DNA from: Prevotella lacticifex | GTDB lineage: Bacteria; Bacteroidota; Bacteroidia; Bacteroidales; Bacteroidaceae | Direction: 5' to 3' | Length of the DNA stretch: 64,000 nt | Assembly: GCF_019973375.1 (NCBI RefSeq) | Contig: NZ_BPTV01000001.1 | Location: 1,488,001 to 1,552,000 of the forward strand | In this document: positions 48,643 through 57,649 of the stretch, in pieces | How positions within the stretch are numbered: the first letter of the stretch is position 1 | How the letters are laid out: each line of letters starts with the position of its first letter | Translations under genes and position numbers: made by a program | Notes under the pieces: model-generated | The model's database searches: none | What the model was told of the DNA's origin: nothing | The model's input: the letters and a program-made list of their open reading frames with translations, nothing else

Positions 48643-50124
48643 TCAATATCTTCCAATTGCCTTTTGGTAAGCGGCTTGCGCAATTTTTACTGCAATTTCA
48701 GCGTCGGTCTTCTGCCCCTCTGCTGTCTGCCATGCCGTCTGAGCGTTCATAACGTCGGTGACGGTCATCACGCCTTCCTTGAATCCGATGTTGGCACAGC
48801 GAAGATTTTCTTCGGCACTGGCCATATTCTTGCGAGCCGTAGCCAGTCTTGTCTCAGCGTCGTGAACCTGAAACAGCGACTGTTCCACCTGAAGGTGAAT
48901 CTTATCACGGGCATCGGCCAGCTGAAGCTCAGTGATTTTTGTCACTTCTTTCGATGCTCTGACCTTGTATTTCCCTTCTCCCCAGTTCCATATCGGCACT
49001 TGCAGAACCACTCCAACGTTCCAAACACCCGAGAATCTGTTCCGGAAACCATTGAAGAGGTTGGGGTTCATCTCGGTGAATCCACCTGTCAGTGCCACAT
49101 GCGGCATATATATTGAACGCACAAGCTTCGTCGCCTGCTTGCTCAGGTCAATGGTATTGCGGATCATTCTCAGCTCCGGGCGTGCCAAGTAGGCTGTGTC
49201 GGTGGTTTCGATGTTGTCGTAACTTGTCGTTATTCCGCGGTCGCCCTCGTCTACGAGTGTAATGTCGCTCTTCAGGGGCAGTCCACAGAGCTCGCATAGA
49301 GCCATCTTTGCCACGCTTATTCCGCTACTTAGCTGGCTGATAGTCATTTCCGTTGTGTTGACGCTGACATCCACTCTGAGTTTGTCGGCTTTTGTAGCCA
49401 CACCGGCTTTGACCATCTTTGCCACATCGTCGTCGAGTTTCTTGACAAGGCTGAGAAACTCTTTTGCCGTTTTCTGTTTATTGCGCAATGACACCACCAG
49501 CCAATAAGCATTGTCGACAGTGTACAGAACGTTCTGCCGGCGCGCTTCCACATCGTTGGCAGCGAGGTCCTCGCCGATCTGTGCCATGCGGTTGGCCGCA
49601 GTGATGGCTCCTCCCATATATATCGGTTGGGTGACGACGATGCTTCCTGTGTACACATTACGTGTGTTGGTGTGGAAAGCATCAATGACGTCCTTACCTA
49701 TATTATTACCGGCAGTGGCTATCGGTGATGCCATACCGCTTATCTGCTGTCCGAGTCTCGCGGCAGCCTCCTGCGACAGCAGTCCCTGTCCGACAAGGTT
49801 GGTAATGATGTCGGCCATCTGTCCTGTCAGACTTCCCGTGGCTGCCGTTCCCAAACTGCTAAGGGTCGATTTCTGGCTGTTGTTGAGCAGGGATATTTCC
49901 TTTGTGAAATGCTGATAGCCGCCCACACCGTCGACGTGAGGCAGATATTTAGTTTTGGCTGCTTGATGAATATTGTGCGCAACGGCGGTCTGCAGTTTCG
50001 AAATCTGTATCTGCTTATTGTTATCCAATGCCATGTTGCGACATTCCTGGAGCGAAAGAGTGCGCTGGGCCTGTACCTGGATGATTGCCATGAAAGCCAC
50101 GGCAAGGGCAAATGTTCTTCTCAT
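48643..50124 (-). CDS. TolC-family outer-membrane efflux channel
   Basis: This protein of about 493 residues has a signal peptide (MRRTFALAVAFMAIIQVQAQ) and two OEP repeats rich in long helices (LSLQECRNMALDNNKQIQIS at the start; TWQTAEG-like helices at the end). I start at ATG 50124; 26 further codons of open frame upstream do not look like a signal peptide. First gene of the export operon. Substrate unknown: toxic compounds or a secreted lipid/peptide are both possible. Confidence 0.9.
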   Translation of the reverse strand: MRRTFALAVAFMAIIQVQAQRTLSLQECRNMALDNNKQIQISKLQTAVAHNIHQAAKTKYLPHVDGVGGYQHFTKEISLLNNSQKSTLSSLGTAATGSLTGQMADIITNLVGQGLLSQEAAARLGQQISGMASPIATAGNNIGKDVIDAFHTNTRNVYTGSIVVTQPIYMGGAITAANRMAQIGEDLAANDVEARRQNVLYTVDNAYWLVVSLRNKQKTAKEFLSLVKKLDDDVAKMVKAGVATKADKLRVDVSVNTTEMTISQLSSGISVAKMALCELCGLPLKSDITLVDEGDRGITTSYDNIETTDTAYLARPELRMIRNTIDLSKQATKLVRSIYMPHVALTGGFTEMNPNLFNGFRNRFSGVWNVGVVLQVPIWNWGEGKYKVRASKEVTKITELQLADARDKIHLQVEQSLFQVHDAETRLATARKNMASAEENLRCANIGFKEGVMTVTDVMNAQTAWQTAEGQKTDAEIAVKIAQAAYQKAIGRY

Positions 50125-50272
50125 CAGTTTTGTCGTTTCTATTATTATCGTTGCAAAGGTATAACTTTTCTGCATAACGTACAAGATATTGCAGTTGTGC
50201 AATCCTTTATATTTCTTAATTATCGGCTATTATCTGACGTTTACGACACTGTTGTTGTCGTAATGTCAAATT

Positions 50273-51082
50273 TTACAGCGCACACGGAAGAGTCAGCAGC
50301 TGGTATTCCAGCGTTCTTGCGAGACGCTCGTGACCCTTGTCGTTGGGGTGCAGGCGGTCGGTTTCGAGAGTGTGATAGTTTATTGCCGACTCGTCGAAGA
50401 GTGGATACAGTCCGCTTGTCGAGTTGACATCGAGTACCGGAACGGCCCAGATGTTGCCGGCTTCCTTCACTTTATCGACATAGGTCTGGAAGTATTCGCC
50501 GATGCAGTTCTGATATTCTTCCGACGGCTGAATGTTCTTTTCGTTGCCGTAGAAGTAGCCCCGGTGTATCGGTGTGAGCAGAACAATCTGCTTCGATGGC
50601 CACCGTTTCTTCAGCAAAGCCATGGCTTTGTTTATCCTCCCGCAGTAAGTGCTGTCGGAGTATATCAGTGTGCGCTTCTTTCTTGTCACGGTAGCCTTAG
50701 GCCCATGTACAGCCGCGACCACCTGTTCGTCGCTCTCGGTGTACCATTGTCCTACTGGCACCCCTGCGTTATAATCGTTAGTGCCGATGAAAATCAGTAT
50801 CGCGTCGAAGTCGTCGCCATGCTCAGCTTGCAGTTTGTCGGCCTGCCGGGGAATGTCGTTCCACTGTCGGCCGCTGATGGCATATACATACGGTGTTATG
50901 CCGAGCCAGTCCTGCAGGAAACTCCAGTATTTCTTCTTCGATGCTTTATTCCTCGGATCGGTGATGGAATCTCCAAAATAGGCTACGCGGCGGCCCTGCC
51001 AAGGATGACGGAGGAGCTCTTGAGGAGTGGCCTGAAGGCAAATAAGGAGCAGAATGAGTGCAAGACTAAGTTTTTGTTTCAT
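50273..51082 (-). CDS. SGNH/GDSL-family hydrolase, secreted
   Basis: This 269-residue protein has a signal peptide (LSLALILLLICLQATPQ). The SGNH blocks are present: the nucleophile Ser in VAYFGDSITDP, an Asn in FIGTNDYNAG, and the closing Asp-x-x-His pair in DRLHPNDKGHERLA. Enzymes of this type deacetylate or de-esterify glycans and lipids. It is preceded on its strand by TATCTTTG (plus-strand 51105-51112), divergent from the next gene's box. Confidence 0.9.
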   Translation of the reverse strand: MKQKLSLALILLLICLQATPQELLRHPWQGRRVAYFGDSITDPRNKASKKKYWSFLQDWLGITPYVYAISGRQWNDIPRQADKLQAEHGDDFDAILIFIGTNDYNAGVPVGQWYTESDEQVVAAVHGPKATVTRKKRTLIYSDSTYCGRINKAMALLKKRWPSKQIVLLTPIHRGYFYGNEKNIQPSEEYQNCIGEYFQTYVDKVKEAGNIWAVPVLDVNSTSGLYPLFDESAINYHTLETDRLHPNDKGHERLARTLEYQLLTLPCAL

Positions 51083-51163
51083 ATTTTTCTAAAATTATTT
51101 GGTGCAAAGATACTAATTTTTTCGGATTTTGATTATCTTTGCATCAAATAAAATGAAAATGTA

Positions 51164-51610
51164 ATGAAAAAACTACTTGATATCCTTGCTTTTCTGTTTG
51201 TATTGGCAAATATTGTTGTCTCGTGTGTCTTTTATTTCTTCACCGACAAGATTGCCATCCCGGCTCATTGGAGCTCTGTGGGGCAGATGACCGCCTACGG
51301 CCAGACTTGGCTCATCCTTGTGCTTGCGGGCTTGAGCTTATTGGTGTATATCCTCATGGTTGTCAGCGAGCGCCATCATGCCGTTAACCTCCCTTTCAGA
51401 GTGAAGAACGAACTCCAGGCCCGTCCGTATATCGACCTTGTGATAGCCTGGACGAATATGTTGGTGATGCTGGTGCTGCTATATGTCGATGCGGCTGTGG
51501 CTCAGTACGTTCCCATGAAGATAGCAATTATTTATGCAGCGATACTCGTTGTGTGTATCATCGACTTCTACTACACCCGTAAAATATTCCAGTGCGGACG
51601 GAAAGGTTGA
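51164..51610 (+). CDS. DUF1648-domain membrane protein
   Basis: This 148-residue protein has four hydrophobic helices (about 5-27, 48-66, 88-105, 112-133). The conserved-looking TDKIAIPAHWSSVGQMTAYG between helix 1 and 2 corresponds to the DUF1648 motif (IP-HW/F--G), seen in SdpI-type immunity and related proteins. Promoter evidence: TATCTTTG at 51134-51141 (no good -33). Function not established. Confidence 0.75.
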   Translation: MKKLLDILAFLFVLANIVVSCVFYFFTDKIAIPAHWSSVGQMTAYGQTWLILVLAGLSLLVYILMVVSERHHAVNLPFRVKNELQARPYIDLVIAWTNMLVMLVLLYVDAAVAQYVPMKIAIIYAAILVVCIIDFYYTRKIFQCGRKG

Positions 51611-51691
51611 GCTTTCTGCATGTAAAGATTATTCAAATCTTACATAGCTTTTTGCCGTCTTTGCAAAGTGTTGATACTCAGTGAGTTTGAA

Positions 51692-51792
51692 ATACATATC
51701 ATTTGGCGTTCTAAAACGGCCCTTTTGGGAGCCTCAAACGGCCCGTTTTAGAACGCCAAACGGCCCGTTTCGCAAGGCCAAATGATACATAT
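51692..51792. repeat. Palindromic intergenic repeat, copy 2
   Basis: CATATCATTTGGCG...CGCCAAATGATACATAT-type ends enclose AACGGCCC(T/G)TTT units, like copy 1 at 36285. Inside, TTGGCGTTCTAAAACGGCC pairs with GGCCCGTTTTAGAACGCCAA. The 309 bp gap between the DUF1648 gene and the next gene holds nothing else that I can see. Confidence 0.72.
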
Positions 51793-51920
51793 TGTTTTCG
51801 TGTAAATATTTTTCTGATTATTACTCCTGAGTTTACGGTTCTCCGTAGTAACTCTTCGAAGTCGTGACAAACGTCATCTGAGTAAGTCGTCGGCCGTATA
51901 TGAATGATTACTTTAGCCTA

Positions 51921-52349
51921 TTACTCTTTCCGCTTGAATACCAACTTCTTAGGAATTTTTACCCATTCGCGATTGACGACGATTTTTATGACACTCCCCG
52001 ACAGCCTCTCGAGCGTGTAGGTGCCGTCGCCGTTGTAGGTTAACTTTGCATCGAGGTCCTCGCTGCCGTAGTCGTTTATAATCACGAGTTTGGCCGTATT
52101 CTTGTTCACGTCAGCATCCTCGATAATCCATTTCCTCGTATCGCGCTTAGCTCCGAAGTATCCCGGATTCTCACCGAAGACCTCCTGGCGCGGGCAGACG
52201 ATATTCTTCTTGTAGAAATCCATGACGATGTATACCTGATATTCATCGTTGTCGATTCTCCCCTTGAAAGTTGTGGAGTCCTTGACGGCAGCATTGGCAG
52301 TCAGACAGAGCATTCCAAGAATGGTTATAAGAAATAGTTTTGTTCTCAT
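51921..52349 (-). CDS. Secreted protein, unknown
   Basis: This 142-residue protein has a signal peptide (MRTKLFLITILGMLCLTANA) and a small beta-rich mature domain (DSTTFKGRIDNDEYQVYIVM, TLERLSGSVIKIVVN). It is basic at the end (KLVFKRKE). Small exported beta proteins of this size are common in Prevotella; no function can be assigned. Divergent from the glycogen synthase gene. Confidence 0.68.
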   Translation of the reverse strand: MRTKLFLITILGMLCLTANAAVKDSTTFKGRIDNDEYQVYIVMDFYKKNIVCPRQEVFGENPGYFGAKRDTRKWIIEDADVNKNTAKLVIINDYGSEDLDAKLTYNGDGTYTLERLSGSVIKIVVNREWVKIPKKLVFKRKE

Positions 52350-52426
52350 ATCGGTCTTTTTTAGGGCAAAGGTAGCAATTTAGCTCAATTTATTTTAGCC
52401 ATAAAGACAAAATTAACGGGTTGATG

Positions 52427-52457
52427 TTTGGTTTTTACAAAATTTATGTTAACTTTG
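52427..52457 (+). promoter_or_regulatory. Promoter of the glycogen synthase gene
   Basis: TTTG at 52427-52430, 19 bp, TAACTTTG at 52450-52457, with the start codon 18 bp further on. Confidence 0.75.
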
Positions 52458-52475
52458 CACCGATATAATGTGCTT

Positions 52476-54170
52476 ATGGATAAGAACAAGTTGTTTCCCG
52501 ATTATGTTTTTGAAACAAGTTGGGAGGTATGTAATAAGGTAGGAGGAATCTATGCGGTCCTCTCCACGAGAGCGAAGACACTTCAGGATAAGATAAAAGA
52601 TCATGTGATTTTTATTGGCCCGGATTGCTGGGGCGAGAAAGTGTGTCCGTTCTTTAAGGAGGACAATTCGCTTTTTCCTCAGTGGCGGTCGAAGGTTGCC
52701 GGCGAGGGTCTGAAGGTGAAGATTGGCCGTTGGACCGTTCCCGGTGAGCCCATTGCCATCCTTGTCGACTATCATCCTTTCTTTGCTGATAAGGACCGTA
52801 TCTATGGCCAGTTGTGGGAAGATTTTCAGGTCGACAGCCTACATGCCTATGGCGACTACGACGACAGCCTGATGTTCTCCTACGCAGCCGGTAAGGTGGT
52901 GGAGAGTTTCTACAATGCCAATATCCCGGCCGGAAAGAAGGTAGTCTTCCACGTCAACGAGTGGCAGACGGCCGTTGCCGCACTGTATATCCAGAAAGTG
53001 TTGCCCCAGATTGGGACTATCTTCACCACCCACGCTACGGGCATCGGCCGCAGCATAGCCGGCAACAACAAACCACTCTACGATTATCTCAGTGCATATA
53101 ATGGCGACCAGATGGCCTGCGAGCTCAATATGCAAAGCAAGCACAGCGTGGAGAAACAGACGGCAAAGTATGTCGACTGCTTCACGACCGTCAGCGATAT
53201 TACCGCCCGTGAGTGCAAGGAGCTGCTCGACAAACCCGTCGATGTTGTTCTTCCTAATGGCTTTGAGGACGATTTCGTTCCTAAGGGCCGTGCGTTCACC
53301 GCTAAGAGAAAGGCTGCGAGAAAGGCTTTGCTTGATGTTGCCAATGCTCTGACAGGCAGCCAGTTTGGTGACGATACTTTAATCATTTCTACAAGTGGCC
53401 GTTACGAGTTCCGCAATAAGGGTATAGATGTGTTTATCGATGCCATGAACCGTCTGCGACTGTCGGACAAACTGAAAAGAAACGTTGTGGCTTTCATTGC
53501 CGTGCCGGGATGGGTCAAGGGTCCGCGCAAGGACCTCCAGGACCGTCTCGTCTTTGATACACCTTATACTGAAGCCCTGCCTAATCCGGTTATCACCCAC
53601 GAACTGTATAACGAGGGCGACGACCGCGTGCTCGGCATGATGCGCTGGCTCGGTATGGACAACGGAAAGGACAGCAAGGTGAAAGTCATCTTCGTGCCGT
53701 GCTATCTTATCGGCGACGACGGTATCTTTGATAAACCATACTACGATATTATCCTCGGCAACGATCTCTGTATCTACCCAAGTTATTATGAGCCATGGGG
53801 TTACACGCCGTTAGAGGCTGTGGCTTTCAAGGTGCCGTGCATCACTACCGACCTTGCAGGCTTTGGTCTGTGGGCCAACAAGGAGAAAGGCACCGGTGAG
53901 TACAGCAAGATAGAGGATGGTGCCGAGGTTGTGCACCGTACTGACAGCAATTATAATGAGGTGGCCGACAATATCCGCGATGTTGTGCTGCGCTATTCCA
54001 CCTTCGATAAGAAGCAGGAGGATATGTGCCGCAAGAAGGCAGGAACCCTGGCGAAGAAAGCTCTGTGGTCGAAGTTCTTCCGTTACTATGAAGAGGCTTA
54101 CGACTTTGCTCTCCGTAAGGCTATGAAGCGTATGGAAAGCGTAAAGGCTAAGGCCGCGCAACAGGCCTGA
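52476..54170 (+). CDS. Glycogen synthase (GT3-like)
   Basis: This 564-residue glucosyltransferase of the eukaryote-type family found in Bacteroidetes elongates alpha-1,4-glucan. Motifs: ETSWEVCNKVGGIYAVLSTR at the N-terminal donor/acceptor site, ATGIGRSIAGN, and C-terminal PSYYEPWGYTPLEAVAF (E-x7-E loop). I start at ATG 52476 (MDKNKLFPDYVFE), 18 bp after the -7 box; an earlier in-frame start would lie upstream of the promoter. It stands 79 bp before the phosphorylase gene, so glycogen synthesis and breakdown genes are paired. Confidence 0.9.
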   Translation: MDKNKLFPDYVFETSWEVCNKVGGIYAVLSTRAKTLQDKIKDHVIFIGPDCWGEKVCPFFKEDNSLFPQWRSKVAGEGLKVKIGRWTVPGEPIAILVDYHPFFADKDRIYGQLWEDFQVDSLHAYGDYDDSLMFSYAAGKVVESFYNANIPAGKKVVFHVNEWQTAVAALYIQKVLPQIGTIFTTHATGIGRSIAGNNKPLYDYLSAYNGDQMACELNMQSKHSVEKQTAKYVDCFTTVSDITARECKELLDKPVDVVLPNGFEDDFVPKGRAFTAKRKAARKALLDVANALTGSQFGDDTLIISTSGRYEFRNKGIDVFIDAMNRLRLSDKLKRNVVAFIAVPGWVKGPRKDLQDRLVFDTPYTEALPNPVITHELYNEGDDRVLGMMRWLGMDNGKDSKVKVIFVPCYLIGDDGIFDKPYYDIILGNDLCIYPSYYEPWGYTPLEAVAFKVPCITTDLAGFGLWANKEKGTGEYSKIEDGAEVVHRTDSNYNEVADNIRDVVLRYSTFDKKQEDMCRKKAGTLAKKALWSKFFRYYEEAYDFALRKAMKRMESVKAKAAQQA

Positions 54171-54249
54171 TACTCACGATGATACTAATTCGAACAACTA
54201 ATATTTCAAACTAATTATTCAGATAATTGATAACTAACAGATAACAGTT

Positions 54250-56811
54250 ATGAAGATTAAGTCAGATTATTCGAATGAACCTCAGTGGAAAGAGGTAAAC
54301 GTCAAGTCGAGCGTTCCAAAGCAGTTGGAGTGTCTGGACGAATTAGCACACAACATGTGGTGGGCATGGAATTATGACGCCCGCAACATGTTCAAGAGTC
54401 TCGATGAGAAACTCTATGAGGAAGTGGGCCACAATCCGGTTCTCCTTCTTGAGCGCCTGAGCTATAACCGCAAGGAAGCCATTGTCAAGGATAAGGTCAT
54501 CATGAAGAAAGTCAACGATGTGTACAACCGTTTCAAGGAGTACATGAGCGTTGAGGCCGATAAGACCCGTCCTTCAGTCGCTTACTTCTCTATGGAGTAT
54601 GGTATCAATCAGGTTCTGAAGATTTACTCCGGTGGTCTTGGCATGCTTGCCGGTGACTACCTCAAAGAGGCTTCCGACTCTAATGTCGATATGTGCGGCA
54701 TCGGTTTTCTCTATCGTTATGGCTACTTCAAGCAGAGTCTCTCGATGGATGGCCAGCAGATAGCGAAGTATGAGGCTCAGAACTTCAACTCACTTCCTAT
54801 CGTCAAGGAACTCGACAAGGACGGCAATCAGGTTGTCGTCGACGTGCCTTATCAGAACTATCAGGTTCACGCTCTTGTTTGGCGTGTTAACGTTGGCCGT
54901 GTTAAACTGTATCTGCTTGATACTGACAATGATATGAACTCAGAGTTCGATAAGCCAATCACCCACTCACTCTATGGCGGTGACTGGGAGAACCGTCTGA
55001 AGCAGGAGATTCTGCTCGGTATCGGCGGTATCCTCACTCTGAAGAAACTCGGTATAAAAAAAGATCTCTATCACTGCAATGAGGGTCATGCAGCACTCTG
55101 CAATCTGCAGCGTCTGTGCGATTATATCGATGACGATGGTCTTACTTTCAATCAGGCTATGGAGCTCGTACGTGCAAGCTCGCTATATACTGTCCACACA
55201 CCGGTTCCTGCCGGCCACGACTATTTCGACGAGCAGCTCTTCGGCAAGTACATGGGCGGCTATCCGGCAAAGCTCGGCATCACTTGGGATGAGTTCATCG
55301 GTATGGGCCGTACCAACCCCGATGACCACGGAGAGCGTTTCTGCATGAGTACGTTCGCATGCAATACGTGTCAGGAGGTTAACGGTGTCAGTAAGCTCCA
55401 CGGATGGGTCAGCCAGAAGATGTTCGCTCCTCTGTGGAAGGGCTACTATCCTGAGGAAAACCATGTGGGCTACGTCACCAATGGTGTGCACTTCCCGACA
55501 TGGTGCGCTACGGAGTGGCGTCATCTCTACGATAAGTACTTCGACCCGACTTTCATGTCGGATCAGAGCAACGAGAAGATTTGGCACGCTATATACGATG
55601 TACCCGATAAGGAAATCTGGGAGACACGTATGGCCCTGAAGAAGAAGCTCGTGAAGTACATCCGTGATAAGTTCTCGACGCAGTGGCTCCGCAACCAGGG
55701 CGACCCCGCAAAGGTAGTGAGCATTCTCGAGCGCATCAATCCTAACGCGCTGATGATTGGTTTCTGCCGTCGTTTTGCTACTTACAAGCGCGCTCATCTG
55801 CTGTTCACCGACCTCGACCGTCTCGAAAAGATTGTCAACGACCCTGAGCATCCAGTACTGTTCTTCTTCTCGGGTAAGGCTCATCCTGCCGACGGTGCCG
55901 GTCAGGGACTCATCAAGAGAATCTTCGAGATTAGCCGTATGCCGCAGTTCCTCGGTAAGATTATCTTCCTTGAGGACTACGATATGCGTCTGGCCCGTCG
56001 CCTCGTTTCGGGTGTTGATATCTGGATGAACACCCCGACACGTCCTCTCGAGGCCAGCGGAACATCTGGTGAGAAGGCCGAGATGAACGGTGTTGTCAAC
56101 CTCTCAGTCCTTGACGGATGGTGGGTTGAGGGTTACCGTGAGGGGGCCGGATGGGCTCTGCCTCAGGAGCGTACCTATCAGAATCAGGCTTATCAGGACC
56201 AGCTCGATGCTGCCACTATCTATAGCTTGCTCGAGAACGATATCATTCCTCTCTACTACCGCACTACACGTGGCAAGACTTACTCGGAGGAGTGGATTCG
56301 CGTCATCAAGAACTCTATAGCAAAGATTGCGCCTCACTACACCATGAAGCGCCAGCTCGACGACTATTATGACAAGTTCTACAATAAGGAGGCTAAGCGC
56401 TCTAAGCGTCTGCAGGCCAACGGAAACCGTCTGGCTAAGGAAATTGCTCTCTGGAAGGAGACTGTCGCTGAGCGTTGGGACAATATTCGTGTGGTAAGCG
56501 AAGACGTTTCGGCACTTAACGACCTTGCTACCGGCGAGAAGGCTGAACTGACATACGTCATCGACGAGCAGGGACTGCAGAACGCAGTAGGCCTTGAACT
56601 GGTCACTCTCGACAACGATCCTAACAAGGAACAGAAGATTCATCACGTCTATCCGTTCAAGATGGTTAAGGAAGAGGGCAATAACTACACCTTCAAACTT
56701 GACTTCGAGGCTGTCGAGGCCGGTCCGTACAAGTATGCTGTACGTATGTTCCCGCAGAACAAGGAACTGCCTCACCGTCAGGACTTCTGCTACGTCAAGT
56801 GGCTTGACTAA
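54250..56811 (+). CDS. glgP: Alpha-glucan (glycogen) phosphorylase
   Basis: This 853-residue GT35 enzyme releases glucose-1-phosphate from glycogen. It begins with the short-type N-terminal region ([20 protein letters not shown]). The PLP-binding lysine is in the [11 protein letters not shown] segment, followed by [19 protein letters not shown] and HCNEGHAAL are also typical. About 100 C-terminal residues form an extra beta-rich domain (from QKIHHVYPF). Codon use is strongly biased, suggesting high expression. Confidence 0.94.
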   Translation: MKIKSDYSNEPQWKEVNVKSSVPKQLECLDELAHNMWWAWNYDARNMFKSLDEKLYEEVGHNPVLLLERLSYNRKEAIVKDKVIMKKVNDVYNRFKEYMSVEADKTRPSVAYFSMEYGINQVLKIYSGGLGMLAGDYLKEASDSNVDMCGIGFLYRYGYFKQSLSMDGQQIAKYEAQNFNSLPIVKELDKDGNQVVVDVPYQNYQVHALVWRVNVGRVKLYLLDTDNDMNSEFDKPITHSLYGGDWENRLKQEILLGIGGILTLKKLGIKKDLYHCNEGHAALCNLQRLCDYIDDDGLTFNQAMELVRASSLYTVHTPVPAGHDYFDEQLFGKYMGGYPAKLGITWDEFIGMGRTNPDDHGERFCMSTFACNTCQEVNGVSKLHGWVSQKMFAPLWKGYYPEENHVGYVTNGVHFPTWCATEWRHLYDKYFDPTFMSDQSNEKIWHAIYDVPDKEIWETRMALKKKLVKYIRDKFSTQWLRNQGDPAKVVSILERINPNALMIGFCRRFATYKRAHLLFTDLDRLEKIVNDPEHPVLFFFSGKAHPADGAGQGLIKRIFEISRMPQFLGKIIFLEDYDMRLARRLVSGVDIWMNTPTRPLEASGTSGEKAEMNGVVNLSVLDGWWVEGYREGAGWALPQERTYQNQAYQDQLDAATIYSLLENDIIPLYYRTTRGKTYSEEWIRVIKNSIAKIAPHYTMKRQLDDYYDKFYNKEAKRSKRLQANGNRLAKEIALWKETVAERWDNIRVVSEDVSALNDLATGEKAELTYVIDEQGLQNAVGLELVTLDNDPNKEQKIHHVYPFKMVKEEGNNYTFKLDFEAVEAGPYKYAVRMFPQNKELPHRQDFCYVKWLD

Positions 56812-56945
56812 TTCTGGGCGTGATACAAGAAAAATCATAATTCTCGCTGGGCCGTAATGCAACGAGCGATTCGTACTGCGTCGCGGCTCTAAGAGAAAAC
56901 CGACACCGGTCTTGTGTCTTGATTCCACCATGACCGGGAGAATAT

Positions 56946-56986
56946 AAAAGGAGCCATTCGCTAATGTCGGATGGCTCCTTTTGATA
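56946..56986 (+). terminator. Terminator after the glycogen genes
   Basis: AAAAGGAGCCAT (56946-56957) and ATGGCTCCTTTT (56971-56982) form a perfect 12 bp stem, T-rich at the 3' end. Confidence 0.85.
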
Positions 56987-57119
56987 TATCCCTGCATTGA
57001 ACACACGCTATGATGCACTCAATAAGTTTGTCTGTCGCTTCATTAAGTGTAAGCTATCTGCCATATTCACAGGTGTTTAGACACCTTTACAGATAATCTG
57101 GCAAAATATGCTTGTCTTA

Positions 57120-57162
57120 CTACCCTCCTTTCTACCCTCCTTTCTACCCTCCTTTCTACCCT
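57120..57162 (+). repeat. 12 bp tandem repeat, three and a half copies
   Basis: CTACCCTCCTTT is repeated at 57120, 57132 and 57144, with a partial CTACCCT at 57156. It sits immediately upstream of a promoter (57170) that has no gene after it. Confidence 0.85.
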
Positions 57163-57169
57163 GTGAAAA

Positions 57170-57201
57170 TTTGGATTCGGGAAAAATATTTTGTAACTTT
57201 G
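57170..57201 (+). promoter_or_regulatory. Orphan promoter next to the 12 bp repeats
   Basis: TTTG at 57170-57173, 20 bp, TAACTTTG at 57194-57201. Only an 8-codon frame follows near 57284. The 300 bp up to the IS at 57510 contain no gene that I can support, apart from a short CCCCCC/GGGGGG hairpin near 57344-57362. Confidence 0.6.
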
Positions 57202-57593
57202 CAGCGAAATAACAATAAACTGTAGCAGAAATAGTGAAGATAGGACTCTATATTTCTCCTGACTTCGTCAATGCGTCACCCAGGATGAATTATAAGTTTA
57301 TTGGAAAATAGTCACGTACAGACTTTGGCTCCCCATCACTTCAGCCCCCCTCTACAGGGGGGCAATGCCTGTCCGTTACGAAAATCGCTATCACGTAATA
57401 TTGCGCAGAGCGCATAAAATACTCTGCACCTCCTGAATCTGCTCACAAGCGTTTTTAGAAAGACCTGATAACGCCGTCGTGGTAATAATTCCGCCCGCTT
57501 TATTTTATGTCTGAATTTTCGATTAATTTGTAGCGATAATACCCACTCTAAAGCTAATTATCTATAAATCAGTAAATATTTAGTTTGTTATGT

Positions 57594-57624
57594 TTTGCCA
57601 TTTCACTTATTATTGTTACATTTG
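57594..57624 (+). promoter_or_regulatory. Promoter of the IS transposase
   Basis: TTTG at 57594-57597, 19 bp, TACATTTG at 57617-57624, inside the IS and 26 bp before the transposase ATG. Confidence 0.6.
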
Positions 57625-57649
57625 TAGCGGTAATCAATGATATAGTATA

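Noticed and set aside
56104..57018. 304-codon minus-strand open frame
   Set aside because: It lies almost wholly antisense to the 3' end of the glycogen phosphorylase gene; its composition is that of a codon-bias shadow.
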